Positions 16,518-25,439 of a DNA stretch of 64,000 nt are shown here, piece by piece. The DNA is from Parasphingorhabdus sp. (GTDB lineage: Bacteria > Pseudomonadota > Alphaproteobacteria > Sphingomonadales > Sphingomonadaceae), in assembly GCA_030373505.1 (NCBI GenBank), contig JAUCYS010000013.1, positions 1-64,000 of the forward strand. Reading direction: 5' to 3'. The translations under genes were made by a program, and so were the position numbers. The notes beneath the pieces were generated by a model. It did not search any database and was not told the origin of the DNA. It was given only the letters and a program-made list of their open reading frames with translations. Position 1 is the first letter of the stretch, and every line of letters starts with the position of its first letter.

Positions 16518-17329
16518 GGCCGGCCGGCCACCGTGATTTCATATTGTGCCCGGTAACGGGACAGCGCCTTTTCCTTCTGCTCCGCCCGCCTGGCGGCGGA
16601 CCAGTCATTGACCACTCGCTGCCGGACTTCATCAAGAGTTGCCAGCTCGCCGGGTTGCTTGGCGGTGACCTTGACCGCGTGAACGCCAAATCCCGACAAA
16701 ACAGGACCGCTCCAGAGGCCCGGTTCCAGCGCCGCCAGTTGCCCTGCAAAGCGGTCGCCAAACTGTCGCGAAATTTCCTCGCTCGTGGCGTCATGGAGAG
16801 TGGCGGGCAGGGACAGGGGTTTGGCGAATTTGGCGGGCGAGGTGCCTCGCTGCAACTGTTCGACCATGTCGGTGGCTGTTGTCGCGCTGATCTGGCCGAG
16901 ATAGATTTGCTCCAAATCGTAGAGCGGCGCCAAGCTATAGTTGGCGGGATGCCTGGCCATCCATTGTTCCAGCATGGCATCGGTCGGCGCGATTTCTTGC
17001 GAATTTTCGCTTTCGATAAATTGCATTTTTTTGAATAGACGGCGCCGGATCACCGGATCATTCTTGTCGAGGCCCAGGCGGAGGGCCTCCCGATAGTAAA
17101 TTTCCTCGGCAATCTCCTGGTCGATCAGGCCGTCCAGTTCCTCCCGGGTGGGGGCCCGGCGGAAATTTCGCTCCCAGTCGGCCACAAGCCGGTCAATGTC
17201 GGTCTCATTGATGGTGATCGCATAGTCTGCCGGATCGCGATCAGTTCCGGTCGCCCAGAAAAACGCGAAAATGAGCAGCGCGCCCCCTAGAAAATGGATC
17301 AGCGGTTCTCGTAAGAATTGACGCAACAT
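16514..17329 (-). CDS. Membrane-anchored PpiC-type peptidyl-prolyl cis-trans isomerase
   Basis: A 271-aa protein with one N-terminal membrane anchor (about residues 10-26, FLGGALLIFAFFWATG). An SurA-N-like helical region follows (LDGLIDQEIAEEIYYREALRLGLD), then a degenerate parvulin-like domain (about 125-250; DLEQIYLGQISA, GLWSGPVLSGFGVHAVKVT). The GFGVHAVKV motif is the typical end of the domain. It faces the periplasm and probably assists folding of its neighbours' products. It lies between the DUF3604 gene and the HupE gene in the same orientation. Confidence 0.8.
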   Translation of the reverse strand: MLRQFLREPLIHFLGGALLIFAFFWATGTDRDPADYAITINETDIDRLVADWERNFRRAPTREELDGLIDQEIAEEIYYREALRLGLDKNDPVIRRRLFKKMQFIESENSQEIAPTDAMLEQWMARHPANYSLAPLYDLEQIYLGQISATTATDMVEQLQRGTSPAKFAKPLSLPATLHDATSEEISRQFGDRFAGQLAALEPGLWSGPVLSGFGVHAVKVTAKQPGELATLDEVRQRVVNDWSAARRAEQKEKALSRYRAQYEITVAGRP

Positions 17330-17421
17330 ATAACCTCTGACCTATCCTGTTCAGCTGCGGCCTGCCGCATGATCGCGACCACCGTTCGGCACCCGGGCGC
17401 GAATTATAGAGGGAAACGAGC

Positions 17422-19314
17422 CTAAGCCGTCGGCGTGTACCAGATCGGCGAACTATAGGCCCGCTCCTGCTGGATCTTGATGACCTCGTCCGGCAGCTTC
17501 AGGCGAAATTTCAGCGCATCATAGACCGGCCAGGTGGGCGTCGGAATTTCCAGCACCCGGACATAATAGAAAGCGTTCTGCGCAGCATCGAAATCCGGGT
17601 CCTGCCAGAAGGTCACCAGCTCCGGTGCGCCGGTCGCATTGTCCCATGTGCCCTTGGTCAGATCGACCGTATTGGGGACCGGAGTCAGCCTGCCGTCCTT
17701 GCCGAGCGTGCGGGTATCGGCATTGCTCCAGCTGACATTGTAGATTTTTTCCTGGCTCTTGCCCGAGGCATCGACCCAGCCCTTGATCACCTGTATCCGG
17801 TCGAGGCTGGCACTTTCCGGATCCATCAGCGCACTGATCAGGAATTTCGGTGCTTTGCCATCTCCGCCGCTGAGGTCGCCGCCCATCGGCACGCCCTTGC
17901 GATAGCCGGCCTTGACCAGGTCAGCCATGTCGTCCGCCGTATAGTCAAAGCCGCCAAAGAAGCGCACCTGCATCCGTGGTCCGGTGGTCGCATAGACTTC
18001 GCGCCGCATCATCGCATCGAAAATAGCTTCTCGCGTGTTGCTGGTCGCCCAGACCGCAGCATAGCCACTGGCCAGATAATGCCAGCCAAAGCGGCCTTCA
18101 CGGGTTCCGAGATTTTGCGGTGCCAGTGCGCGATCCTTGTTATTGGCTTCGTTGCCGCTATGTTTGCCGAAGAAATTATTCTCGTCCGCGGTTGCCAGAG
18201 AGGTGTGGCTGTCGGTGGAACCGATCATGCCGAATTTGAACGGGTTAGCGCCTAAGGCAAGCGTCAGTTCCAGACCGCGCTTCAGCGCTTCGCGGGCATA
18301 GCTGCCGGCATAGCTTTCCGGCGGCATGTCCCTGGTGCAGCTCAGATTGCATTTGTCCCAGCCGGCAACGCCGAAATCGGCGAATTCATCATTGGGCGAA
18401 AGGAACGGATGGGCTTCGCTGTCCCCCTTGATCTGGGTGACCTCGACGATCGGCTCGCGCAAGGCCCGCGTTTTCACATAGGCGGCGTCAATCGGACTGC
18501 CGTCGAATTTGTTCATCGCGAACATGCGACCATTGGATACATTGCTGTTGTGCGGGATGGCGAGCACCTTGCCGCCAGTCTTTTTCTCATAGGCATCCAT
18601 ATAGGCCCAGAGCTTTTCCGGATCCTGCGAAATCAGAGCGCCAAAGGGCAGGGTGTCACCCATTTTCTCAGGACTGTCGCGGAACATCACTACCCGGTGG
18701 AGATTGTCGCCATCGGGCATGGACGTATATTCAAAGCCCATGAAGGCGGTAAATTTCCCCGGCTCATTATATTGATCGACGGTCTCGCCGTGCTTTGTCC
18801 AGAGGTCCGCCGTGCGCTCCCTCGTCTCTTTCGGGTCGGTCAGGGATTCCGGCAAGGTTCCCTTGGCCGCACCATCGATCAGTTCCGCGGTGACCTGAAG
18901 CGAGCCTTCGTCGCTCTCGTTCATCATATCATGCCAGCGGAGCAGGAATTTGTTGGTCAGCAAAGCGATGCGCGGCGCTTCCATGATCGCCTTGGTCGCG
19001 CCCATGGCATCGCTGTGATCGGCAACCACCAGAAAATCGAGCGGGCGGGAAAGCTTCGCCTTGGCCCCCTTGGTTGCGGTGACTTCCTCGCCGCGAGCAA
19101 ATCTCAGTGCGGCTTCGGCGTCCAGCCGGTTGCCGAACCCAAAGGCATCGATGCTGTTGTCGGTATGAAGATGGGTATCGCCCCAGAACACCTGTTCGGG
19201 ATATTCGGTGTCAACAACCTGCGTGTTGCTGATTTTCTCACCATCGGTGCTTTCCGAACATGCTGAAATTGTCAAAGCAGCCGTGCAGACCGCCAGCATC
19301 ATTGCCTTGCGCAT
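17422..19314 (-). CDS. DUF3604 lipoprotein (PHP-like putative metallohydrolase)
   Basis: A 630-aa protein with a lipoprotein signal: MRKAMMLAVCTAALTISAC, lipobox Cys at residue 19. The DUF3604 domain fills the rest. Metal-binding motifs of a PHP-like core are visible: WGDTHLHTDNS near residue 45, VVADHSD near 97, and GSTDSHTSLATADENNF in the middle. The final region (ARAYSSPIWYTPTA-like end) is the usual C-terminus of the family. The enzymatic role is unknown. It is first of a DUF3604-PPIase-HupE set on the minus strand and divergent from the DUF885 gene. Confidence 0.85.
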   Translation of the reverse strand: MRKAMMLAVCTAALTISACSESTDGEKISNTQVVDTEYPEQVFWGDTHLHTDNSIDAFGFGNRLDAEAALRFARGEEVTATKGAKAKLSRPLDFLVVADHSDAMGATKAIMEAPRIALLTNKFLLRWHDMMNESDEGSLQVTAELIDGAAKGTLPESLTDPKETRERTADLWTKHGETVDQYNEPGKFTAFMGFEYTSMPDGDNLHRVVMFRDSPEKMGDTLPFGALISQDPEKLWAYMDAYEKKTGGKVLAIPHNSNVSNGRMFAMNKFDGSPIDAAYVKTRALREPIVEVTQIKGDSEAHPFLSPNDEFADFGVAGWDKCNLSCTRDMPPESYAGSYAREALKRGLELTLALGANPFKFGMIGSTDSHTSLATADENNFFGKHSGNEANNKDRALAPQNLGTREGRFGWHYLASGYAAVWATSNTREAIFDAMMRREVYATTGPRMQVRFFGGFDYTADDMADLVKAGYRKGVPMGGDLSGGDGKAPKFLISALMDPESASLDRIQVIKGWVDASGKSQEKIYNVSWSNADTRTLGKDGRLTPVPNTVDLTKGTWDNATGAPELVTFWQDPDFDAAQNAFYYVRVLEIPTPTWPVYDALKFRLKLPDEVIKIQQERAYSSPIWYTPTA

Positions 19315-19643
19315 ATTGATCTCCCCATCCCAATCTGCAAAATCTATCCCTCTAGTGGTTTTCGCGCAATAGGGAGCGTGTCTGGCCAGCCTGTCGTAGC
19401 GTCAGCCGGGCCGGCGATCGACGAGACCGACTTCTTGCAGGAGCGGCCAGCCATTATTTTGGCCCAGCGGTGCCGGGGATGCTGCGGGCCGGACAGCTGC
19501 CGATCCTCATATATTGAGACTATATGCCGTCTGAAAATTGTCCACGCCTGTCGATCACGGCAGGAACCCACCAGCAGATTTGTGCAAATGTTGGCGGGAT
19601 GTTAGGACCGAGGCAAGTCATATCAGAAAAAGGAAAATCTTGG
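19315..19643. other. Divergent intergenic region between DUF3604 and DUF885 genes
   Basis: 329 bp without a credible gene. It holds the leader regions of both neighbours. The only clear element is the purine-rich AAAGGAAAA before the DUF885 start. An AT-rich CATATATTGAGACTATATG stretch near 19508-19526 could be promoter sequence, but no consensus box pair stands out. Confidence 0.4.
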
Positions 19644-21461
19644 ATGAGAAATTTGTTGCTGACCGCTGCTTCTGCCCTGGCGCTGGCCACAGGCGCTTAC
19701 GTGCCTGCAAGCCAGGCACAGACCGGAGAAACGGTAGCCCCCGCGACGGAGACGCTCCATGAGCAACTGGCTGCCTTTTTCAAGGAATATGACGAGCAGG
19801 AACTCGCCCACTCGCCTGTTTCCAAGGCCTATCGCGGTTTACGTGATGCGGATTATGGCAAGTGGGACGACCCGAGCGATGCCGCCGAAGTCGCGCAATA
19901 TCAGCGGGGGCAGGCGGCGCTTGCCAAGATGGAAGCCGAGTTTGACCAGAGCCAGCTGAACGAAGCCGACCAGCTCAGCTACCGGCTGTTTCAGGCCAAT
20001 GCCGAACGGTCGAAGCAGGCGTTTCCGTTCCGTCACAATTCCTATATTTTTGACCAGATGAACGGCGCGCAGAGTCAGATTCCGGCGTTTCTGATCAATA
20101 TTCACCGGGTGGCGAGCAAGGCGGATGCCGAAGCCTATGTCAGTCGTCTTGCGGCTGCCGGTCCGCTGATCGACACGCTGGTCGGACAGTCGGCAGAGCG
20201 GGCGAATGACGGCATCATCGTTCCTGACTGGGTATTCCCCTATGTGATCGCCGATGCGAAAAATGTGATCAGCGGCGCACCGTTTGACGATGGTGAGGAT
20301 TCCCCGATCTATGCCGATCTGAAGAAGAAGGTTGCCGAGCTGGATATTCCCGATGGCGAAAAAGCTGATCTGGTCGCCCGTGGCGGAGCGGCGATGGTGA
20401 ACAGCCTGAAACCGGCCTACCAGAAGCTGATCGCCGAAATGGAGCGGCAGCAGGCGATGGCGGTCGACGGCGACGGCATCTGGCGGTTCAAGGATGGAGC
20501 GGCCTATTATGCCGAACGCCTGCAAAATTACACCACGACCGATCTCAGTGCCGACGAGATTCACCAGATCGGCCTCGACAATGTCGCGCGGATTCACGGA
20601 CTGATGCGCAAGATCATGGCCGATGTCGGCTTTGAGGGCAGTTTGCAGGAATTTTTCCAGCATTTGCGCAGCAGCGATGAATTTTATTATGACACGCGCG
20701 AAGCCTATCTGGCCGATGTCGACAGCAAGCTGGCCGCGATGACGGCCAAATTGCCCGAATTTTTCAACACTTTGCCAAAGGCGCCTCTGGTCATCAAGCC
20801 GGTTGAGGCGTTTCGCGAAAAATCGGCGGGCAAGGCTTTTTATAACGGCCCTGCACCCGATGGATCGCGGCCCGGCACCTATTATCTCAATCTCTACAAT
20901 CTTCGAAGCATGTCGAAGACGGAGCTGGAAGCGCTGGCCTATCACGAAGGCTTGCCGGGGCATCATCTGCAGCGGACGATCCAGACCGAACTCGGCGATC
21001 TGCCGCCTTTCCGCAGATTTGGCGGATGGACTGCCTATACCGAAGGCTGGGGACTCTATTCGGAAGAGCTCGGCAAGGATATGGGCTTCTATCAGGACCC
21101 CTATAGTGATTTCGGCCGGCTCGGGATGGAATTGTGGCGGGCCTGCCGGCTGGTGGTGGACACCGGTATCCATCACAAGCGCTGGAGCCGCGAAGAGGCG
21201 ATCCAATATCTGACCGATAATACGCCCAATCCGCCGGGCGACATCCGCAAGGCAATCGAGCGCTATGTCGTTTATCCGGGGCAGGCTACGGCCTATATGA
21301 TCGGCAAGCTGAAGATTCTCGAGCTCAGGAAGCGGGCGCAGGACAGTCTCGGCGACAAATTCACCATGGGTGATTTTCATGATGTCGTATTGAACAGCGG
21401 ACCGGTGCCGCTCGACATTCTTGAGGAACGGGTAGACGCCTGGATTGCTGAGAGCAAATGA
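19644..21461 (+). CDS. DUF885 family secreted metallopeptidase-like protein
   Basis: A 605-aa protein. The start at ATG 19644 gives a Sec signal peptide (MRNLLLTAASALALATGAY, cleavage near ASQAQ) and has AAAGGAAAA upstream. The frame is open 40 codons earlier, but without a signal. DUF885 hallmarks are the AYHEGLPGHHLQ motif (HE..xGHH zinc-type site) near residue 440 and GGWTAYTEGWGLYSEELG about 25 residues on, where E is the third ligand. These proteins are periplasmic and related to M32-like peptidases. The natural substrate is unknown. Confidence 0.87.
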   Translation: MRNLLLTAASALALATGAYVPASQAQTGETVAPATETLHEQLAAFFKEYDEQELAHSPVSKAYRGLRDADYGKWDDPSDAAEVAQYQRGQAALAKMEAEFDQSQLNEADQLSYRLFQANAERSKQAFPFRHNSYIFDQMNGAQSQIPAFLINIHRVASKADAEAYVSRLAAAGPLIDTLVGQSAERANDGIIVPDWVFPYVIADAKNVISGAPFDDGEDSPIYADLKKKVAELDIPDGEKADLVARGGAAMVNSLKPAYQKLIAEMERQQAMAVDGDGIWRFKDGAAYYAERLQNYTTTDLSADEIHQIGLDNVARIHGLMRKIMADVGFEGSLQEFFQHLRSSDEFYYDTREAYLADVDSKLAAMTAKLPEFFNTLPKAPLVIKPVEAFREKSAGKAFYNGPAPDGSRPGTYYLNLYNLRSMSKTELEALAYHEGLPGHHLQRTIQTELGDLPPFRRFGGWTAYTEGWGLYSEELGKDMGFYQDPYSDFGRLGMELWRACRLVVDTGIHHKRWSREEAIQYLTDNTPNPPGDIRKAIERYVVYPGQATAYMIGKLKILELRKRAQDSLGDKFTMGDFHDVVLNSGPVPLDILEERVDAWIAESK

Positions 21462-21540
21462 GCGCGATTCGGTCTGATTGTCCTAAATTGTCAAGCGGAT
21501 GAACCTAATCTGTCGTTTTCGTCCAATTAATCCCGACTGA

Positions 21541-21652
21541 TAAGATTGATAGGGGGTCGTGCGACCCGAAGGGCTCTTGCCACCGGAAAATGGTGGCGAC
21601 GGAGTTCTTTTCCTTATTGGCCTGGCTATTTATTTGGCCAGGCCATTTTTTT
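21541..21652 (+). ncRNA. Candidate structured RNA (small RNA or 5' leader/attenuator)
   Basis: Three consecutive hairpins lie in about 100 nt of non-coding DNA. Hairpin 1 is GGGTC/GACCC at 21554-21567. Hairpin 2 is a long stem with 21568-21576 pairing to 21601-21611 (two-base bulge) and an inner GCCACC (21579-21584)/GGTGGC (21592-21597) closing a GGAAAAT loop. The third is an intrinsic terminator at 21618-21643. It ends 78 nt before the AraC-type gene on the same strand. It could be a free small RNA or a regulatory leader with a terminator as expression platform. No Rfam family was recognised. Confidence 0.55.
21618..21651 (+). terminator. Rho-independent terminator
   Basis: GGCCTGGC at 21618-21625 pairs perfectly with GCCAGGCC at 21636-21643 across a 10-nt AT-rich loop, followed by ATTTTTTTG. 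It ends the structured RNA candidate and would also stop read-through from the DUF885 gene. Confidence 0.88.
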
Positions 21653-21729
21653 GTCTTTGTTTTTCAGCTATGAAAGCGCATCCATAACAATCTGGATCTT
21701 GGGGAAGGTGCAGATCGAGGGGTCGTCTT

Positions 21730-22572
21730 TTGGTAAGTTTGAGATATTTTGCGCCTGCAGAGGATGTCCGGGACCTGGTCTCGGTCTATTATCTGTTCGA
21801 GGTAGACCAGCCACGCTTTGCCGACAATGAGCGAGCCGCAATTGCCCAATTGCGCTTCCTGCTCGAGGGCAGCGCCGATATCAGTTTTGCCGACGGCAGC
21901 AGCTTTCCCGCCAAGGATGCGATGCTGCAGGGGCCTTCGACCGGATCCATGCATTTTGATGTGACCGGGCCGTTCCGGATGTTCGGTGTCGGCATATTGC
22001 CTTGCGGCTGGGCCATTTCCACCAGGAAATCCGCTGCGGACTATACCGATCGTGCTGTCAATGCGGCCGAGGTGTTTACGAGCGAAATCGACAAGAATCT
22101 TGAATATCTGCGGGGTTGCCAGAGTGCCGAGGAGATGGTGAACTGGGCGGACCAGATCTATCGCTCGCTGAAGCCGCGTCTGAAGCCGGAGATCGCGGCC
22201 TTCGCCAAAATGGTCGACGAATGGCTGTCATCGGAGCCTTCGCCGCCGGTCGGCCTGCTGATGGAGCGGTCAAAACAGAGTTCCCGCCAAGTGCTGCGGA
22301 TGGTGAACAAGCTCTATGGCATGCCGCCGAAATATCTGGCGCGCAAATATCGCGCGCTGCGCGCGGCGCGGGCCTATGCCGAGCATAATGAAGAAGAACT
22401 GCTCGAGCTGGTCGACGCCTTTTACGACCAGTCGCACATGATCCGGGAAGTGAAGTTTTTTGCCGGAGTCACGCCCACCCAGCTGCGGGTGGGCGAGGGC
22501 GAGACGGCGCGGCTGATCGACCAGCGCGCTGACCTGAAGGGCCAGATTCCGCCGCTGATTTCCGATACCTGA
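21730..22572 (+). CDS. AraC-family transcriptional regulator
   Basis: A 280-aa protein starting at TTG 21730 (GAGGGG upstream); no ATG is available near the domain start. The N-terminal domain (about 1-140, MVSLRYFAPAEDVRDLVSVYYLFEV) resembles the beta-barrel sensor of DUF6597-type AraC regulators. The C-terminal part has the double helix-turn-helix, with the second ending in DAFYDQSHMIREVKFFAGVTPTQL, a clear AraC signature. The ligand and targets are unknown. It sits downstream of a structured RNA with a terminator, so its expression may be attenuated. Confidence 0.82.
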   Translation: MVSLRYFAPAEDVRDLVSVYYLFEVDQPRFADNERAAIAQLRFLLEGSADISFADGSSFPAKDAMLQGPSTGSMHFDVTGPFRMFGVGILPCGWAISTRKSAADYTDRAVNAAEVFTSEIDKNLEYLRGCQSAEEMVNWADQIYRSLKPRLKPEIAAFAKMVDEWLSSEPSPPVGLLMERSKQSSRQVLRMVNKLYGMPPKYLARKYRALRAARAYAEHNEEELLELVDAFYDQSHMIREVKFFAGVTPTQLRVGEGETARLIDQRADLKGQIPPLISDT

Positions 22573-22630
22573 CTGGAAGAACTGGAAGCATGTTTGCCGT
22601 TTTTTCCGGCGGCTACCGGCTGCGCCGGAC

Positions 22631-22663
22631 TTGCAATGTTGGATAAATGAGACTAAATCAGTC
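22631..22663 (+). promoter_or_regulatory. sufR promoter with IscR/SufR-type operator
   Basis: GACTAAATCAGTC at 22651-22663 fits the core of the type 1 IscR box of E. coli (GACT-RWWWY-AGTC) exactly. A -35-like TTGCAA at 22631 and a -10-like TAAATC at 22654 are 17 bp apart, so the operator covers the -10. It lies 36 bp before the ATG of the Rrf2-type regulator gene, which points to autorepression of the suf operon in response to Fe-S status. Confidence 0.72.
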
Positions 22664-22698
22664 TTGTTTAAGATTTCAAACCAAGCGATTCGAGGAAT

Positions 22699-23223
22699 AT
22701 GCGTCTTTCCAACCTAGCCGACTATGCCGTTGTGCTGATGTCCGCCGCTGCGCGCCATTGCGGCGCTGCGCGTCTGGCGGAAGGAAGGCTTAACGCCACC
22801 AAGCTGGCGCAGGAAACGGGCGTGCCGCTGCCGACGGCGAAGAAACTGGTCAGCCGGCTGACCGCGGCGGGTCTGTTCGAATCGACGCGCGGCATTGGCG
22901 GCGGCATCCGGCTGGCGCGGCCGCCAGCATCAATCAGCCTTGCCGATATTGTCGAGGCGGTTGAAGGGCCGCTGGCGATCACCAGCTGCACGATCAACGG
23001 TAATCATGATTGCGCACTGGAAAGCGGCTGCACCGTCAAGCCGCATTGGGGCGTGGTCAACCGGACGATACGGCAGGCGCTGGATGATGTCAGTTTGGCT
23101 AGCTTGTCGGATTTGCCTTCAACACATATGGGTCACCGTTCGCCTCGCATGCAGGCGAGAGATGGTGGCGACGGGCGGAGTGTCGCGAGCGCGCTCGACA
23201 CCAACGGAATAATGGCGGGATAA
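22699..23223 (+). CDS. sufR: SUF system Fe-S cluster regulator, Rrf2/IscR family
   Basis: A 174-aa protein with GAGGAAT before the ATG. The N-terminal winged helix is typical of Rrf2 ([60 protein letters not shown]). The three cysteines needed to bind an Fe-S cluster are in [16 protein letters not shown]. It probably senses cluster status and controls the operon from the IscR-type box in its own promoter. The C-terminal 45 residues are not conserved in pattern. sufB follows 4 bp downstream. Confidence 0.9.
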   Translation: MRLSNLADYAVVLMSAAARHCGAARLAEGRLNATKLAQETGVPLPTAKKLVSRLTAAGLFESTRGIGGGIRLARPPASISLADIVEAVEGPLAITSCTINGNHDCALESGCTVKPHWGVVNRTIRQALDDVSLASLSDLPSTHMGHRSPRMQARDGGDGRSVASALDTNGIMAG

Positions 23224-23227
23224 TGCT

Positions 23228-24736
23228 ATGAGTGAATCAGTGAAAACATCCGACTATGATGCAGAGCAGAAGGAAATGAATGCCGAGGCGCAGCAGGCGG
23301 TCGACAAGGCGTCGACCTATGAGTTTGGCTGGTCGTCGGACATCGAGCAGGATTTCGCGCCCAAGGGCCTCAACGAGGACACGGTGCGCTTCATTTCCGA
23401 CAAGAAGGGCGAGCCCGAGTGGATGCTGGAATGGCGTCTGAAGGCCTATCGCCAGTGGGAAAAGATGGAAGCGCCGGACTGGGCCAAGCTCGACATCCCG
23501 ATGATCGACTATCAGGATGCTTATTATTATGCCGAGCCCAAGCCCCGGGAAAAGCTGGGTTCGCTCGACGAGGTCGATCCGGAAATCCTGCGGGTATACG
23601 AAAAGCTCGGCATTCCGATCGAGGAGCAGAAGGTGCTCGCGGGCGTCGAAGGCGCGCGCAAGGTTGCGGTCGATGCGGTGTTCGACAGCGTCAGCGTTGC
23701 CACTACTTTCCGCAAGGAACTGGAGGATGCGGGTGTCATTTTCCGGTCGATTTCGGAAGCAATCAAGCAATATCCTGACCTTGTCCGGCAATATCTGGGC
23801 AAAGTTGTGCCGATGCATGACAATTATTTCGCCACGCTCAACTGCGCCGTGTTCAGCGACGGCACCTTTGTCTATATCCCCAAGGGCGTGAAATGTCCGA
23901 TGGAGCTCAGCACCTATTTCCGGATCAACGCGGAAAATACCGGCCAGTTTGAACGGACGCTGATCATTGCCGAGGAAGGGTCCTATGTCTCCTATCTCGA
24001 AGGCTGCACCGCGCCGATGCGCGACGAGAACCAGCTGCACGCCGCAGTGGTCGAGCTGATCGCGCTGGACGATGCCGAGATCAAATATTCAACCGTCCAG
24101 AACTGGTATCCCGGCGACGAGAATGGCAAGGGCGGCATCTATAATTTCGTCACCAAGCGCGGGCTGTGCCAGGGCAAGAACAGCAAGATCAGCTGGACCC
24201 AGGTCGAGACCGGCAGCGCGGTGACCTGGAAATATCCGAGCTGCGTGCTCAACGGCGAAGGCAGCATCGGCGAATTCTATTCGGTGGCGCTGACCAACAA
24301 TTACCAGCAGGCCGATACCGGCACCAAGATGATCCACAACGGCAAGAACACCCGTTCGACGATCATCTCCAAGGGGATCAGCGCCGGCCACAGCGACAAT
24401 ACCTATCGCGGGCTGGTGCGGGTCGGGCCGAATGCGGAAAATGTCCGCAATTTCACCCAGTGCGACAGCCTGCTGCTCGGCGACCAGTCGGGCGCGCATA
24501 CCGTGCCCTATATCGAGGTCAAGAACCCGACCGCGACGATCGAGCATGAGGCGACGACCAGCAAGATCAGCGACGACCAGATGTTCTATGCCCAGCAGCG
24601 GGGCCTTGACGAGGAAGCGGCGGTGAGCCTGATCGTCAACGGCTTTGCCAAGGAAGTGCTCAAGGAGCTGCCAATGGAATTTGCGGTCGAGGCGCAGAAA
24701 TTGCTGGCGATTTCTCTGGAAGGGTCGGTGGGTTAA
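23228..24736 (+). CDS. sufB: Fe-S cluster assembly protein SufB
   Basis: A 502-aa protein matching SufB over its length: [21 protein letters not shown] near 98, [35 protein letters not shown] in the middle, and the beta-helix core [28 protein letters not shown]. The acceptor Cys of SufB proteins is likely in the NFTQCDS segment, with others in [13 protein letters not shown]. With SufC and SufD it forms the SufBC2D scaffold in the cytoplasm. Its gene is followed by repeats and a small secreted-protein gene rather than directly by sufC. Confidence 0.95.
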   Translation: MSESVKTSDYDAEQKEMNAEAQQAVDKASTYEFGWSSDIEQDFAPKGLNEDTVRFISDKKGEPEWMLEWRLKAYRQWEKMEAPDWAKLDIPMIDYQDAYYYAEPKPREKLGSLDEVDPEILRVYEKLGIPIEEQKVLAGVEGARKVAVDAVFDSVSVATTFRKELEDAGVIFRSISEAIKQYPDLVRQYLGKVVPMHDNYFATLNCAVFSDGTFVYIPKGVKCPMELSTYFRINAENTGQFERTLIIAEEGSYVSYLEGCTAPMRDENQLHAAVVELIALDDAEIKYSTVQNWYPGDENGKGGIYNFVTKRGLCQGKNSKISWTQVETGSAVTWKYPSCVLNGEGSIGEFYSVALTNNYQQADTGTKMIHNGKNTRSTIISKGISAGHSDNTYRGLVRVGPNAENVRNFTQCDSLLLGDQSGAHTVPYIEVKNPTATIEHEATTSKISDDQMFYAQQRGLDEEAAVSLIVNGFAKEVLKELPMEFAVEAQKLLAISLEGSVG

Positions 24737-24756
24737 TGATGCCTGCGTCTTCCTCT

Positions 24757-24841
24757 CGTCATTGCGAGCGCAGCGAAGCAATCCAGGCCAGCGCGCGCCC
24801 TCTCTGGATTGCCACGTCGCCTGCGGCTCCTCGCAATGACG
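24757..24841. repeat. Interspersed palindromic repeat (CGTCATTGCGAG type)
   Basis: CGTCATTGCGAG at 24757 is matched by its inverse CTCGCAATGACG ending at 24841, with AATCCAG/CTGGATT forming an inner stem. This large hairpin is a well-known dispersed element in many bacterial genomes. Here it lies just after sufB. Confidence 0.8.
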
Positions 24842-24861
24842 GAATTGGAGCCATTGCTCTT

Positions 24862-24924
24862 CTTCGTGGCTTTGCGGCTTCGCGTGAGTCCAATTTTCTC
24901 GCACAAAGACACGAAGGCACGAAG
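24862..24924. repeat. Imperfect inverted repeat (CTTCGTG/CACGAAG type)
   Basis: CTTCGTGGCTTTGCGGCTTC from 24862 pairs imperfectly with the inverse arm ending CACGAAG at 24924, which contains CACAAAGACACGAAGGCAC. It is a second, different interspersed element directly after the first, in the sufB to sufC gap. Confidence 0.65.
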
Positions 24925-25049
24925 AGTTTTCTAGAACGCGCATTGCTATTCATATTCAAAGCTTTGCGCTCAAATGACATGCTCCACCCCAACCCCTTCC
25001 CTGAAGGAACTGGGTTTAAGAATTCGATCAGTCTTGAAGGGGCCCTGGG

Positions 25050-25439
25050 ATGAAAAAACGATCATTTTTTCTATTGGCTCTGATGGCGTCTCCAGCGTTG
25101 GCATCTCTGGGGCCGATTTCGAAACCACTCGTTGGGTTCAAATCACAACAGGTCGATGCAATTGTCTATCGCAATCCAGTTGACGCGATTGGCGTCGATC
25201 CGCGCTTCGAGCCAGAACAAATTAACCCGTCGATATCGGTGACATGGAACCGCGATAATCAAGGGCATTTATGGGCTGATGTAATTTACAAAAATCCTGA
25301 CACAGGAATATTGATTTTCAAGAACGACAGATTTGAATTTGCGGAACGGCAAGACGGTGACTGGGATATGGTTGGCCGGTGGTCACGATGGAAATGCCGC
25401 GGTTCCGGTGAACAAGATTGGACAACAAACGAATGCTAA
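25050..25439 (+). CDS. Small secreted protein of unknown function inside the suf operon
   Basis: A 129-aa protein with a clear Sec signal peptide (MKKRSFFLLALMASPALA, cleavage about residue 18). The mature part is a single domain with WNRDNQGHLWADVIYKNPD and a C-terminal pair of cysteines (KCRGSGEQ, then the final C). No family is recognised. The codon composition is less GC-rich than that of the suf genes. It overlaps the sufC start by 7 nt, so it is translationally coupled to sufC although a secreted protein has no obvious part in cytosolic Fe-S assembly. Confidence 0.65.
   Translation: MKKRSFFLLALMASPALASLGPISKPLVGFKSQQVDAIVYRNPVDAIGVDPRFEPEQINPSISVTWNRDNQGHLWADVIYKNPDTGILIFKNDRFEFAERQDGDWDMVGRWSRWKCRGSGEQDWTTNEC

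Noticed and set aside
18409..19266. 285-codon plus-strand frame inside the DUF3604 region
   Set aside because: It is antisense to the DUF3604 lipoprotein gene, without start signal or domain.
21541..21652. ZTP (pfl) riboswitch because of GGGTCGTG
   Set aside because: The following bases form a simple hairpin with it, and the conserved CCGCCTGGGC-like pseudoknot strand is missing.
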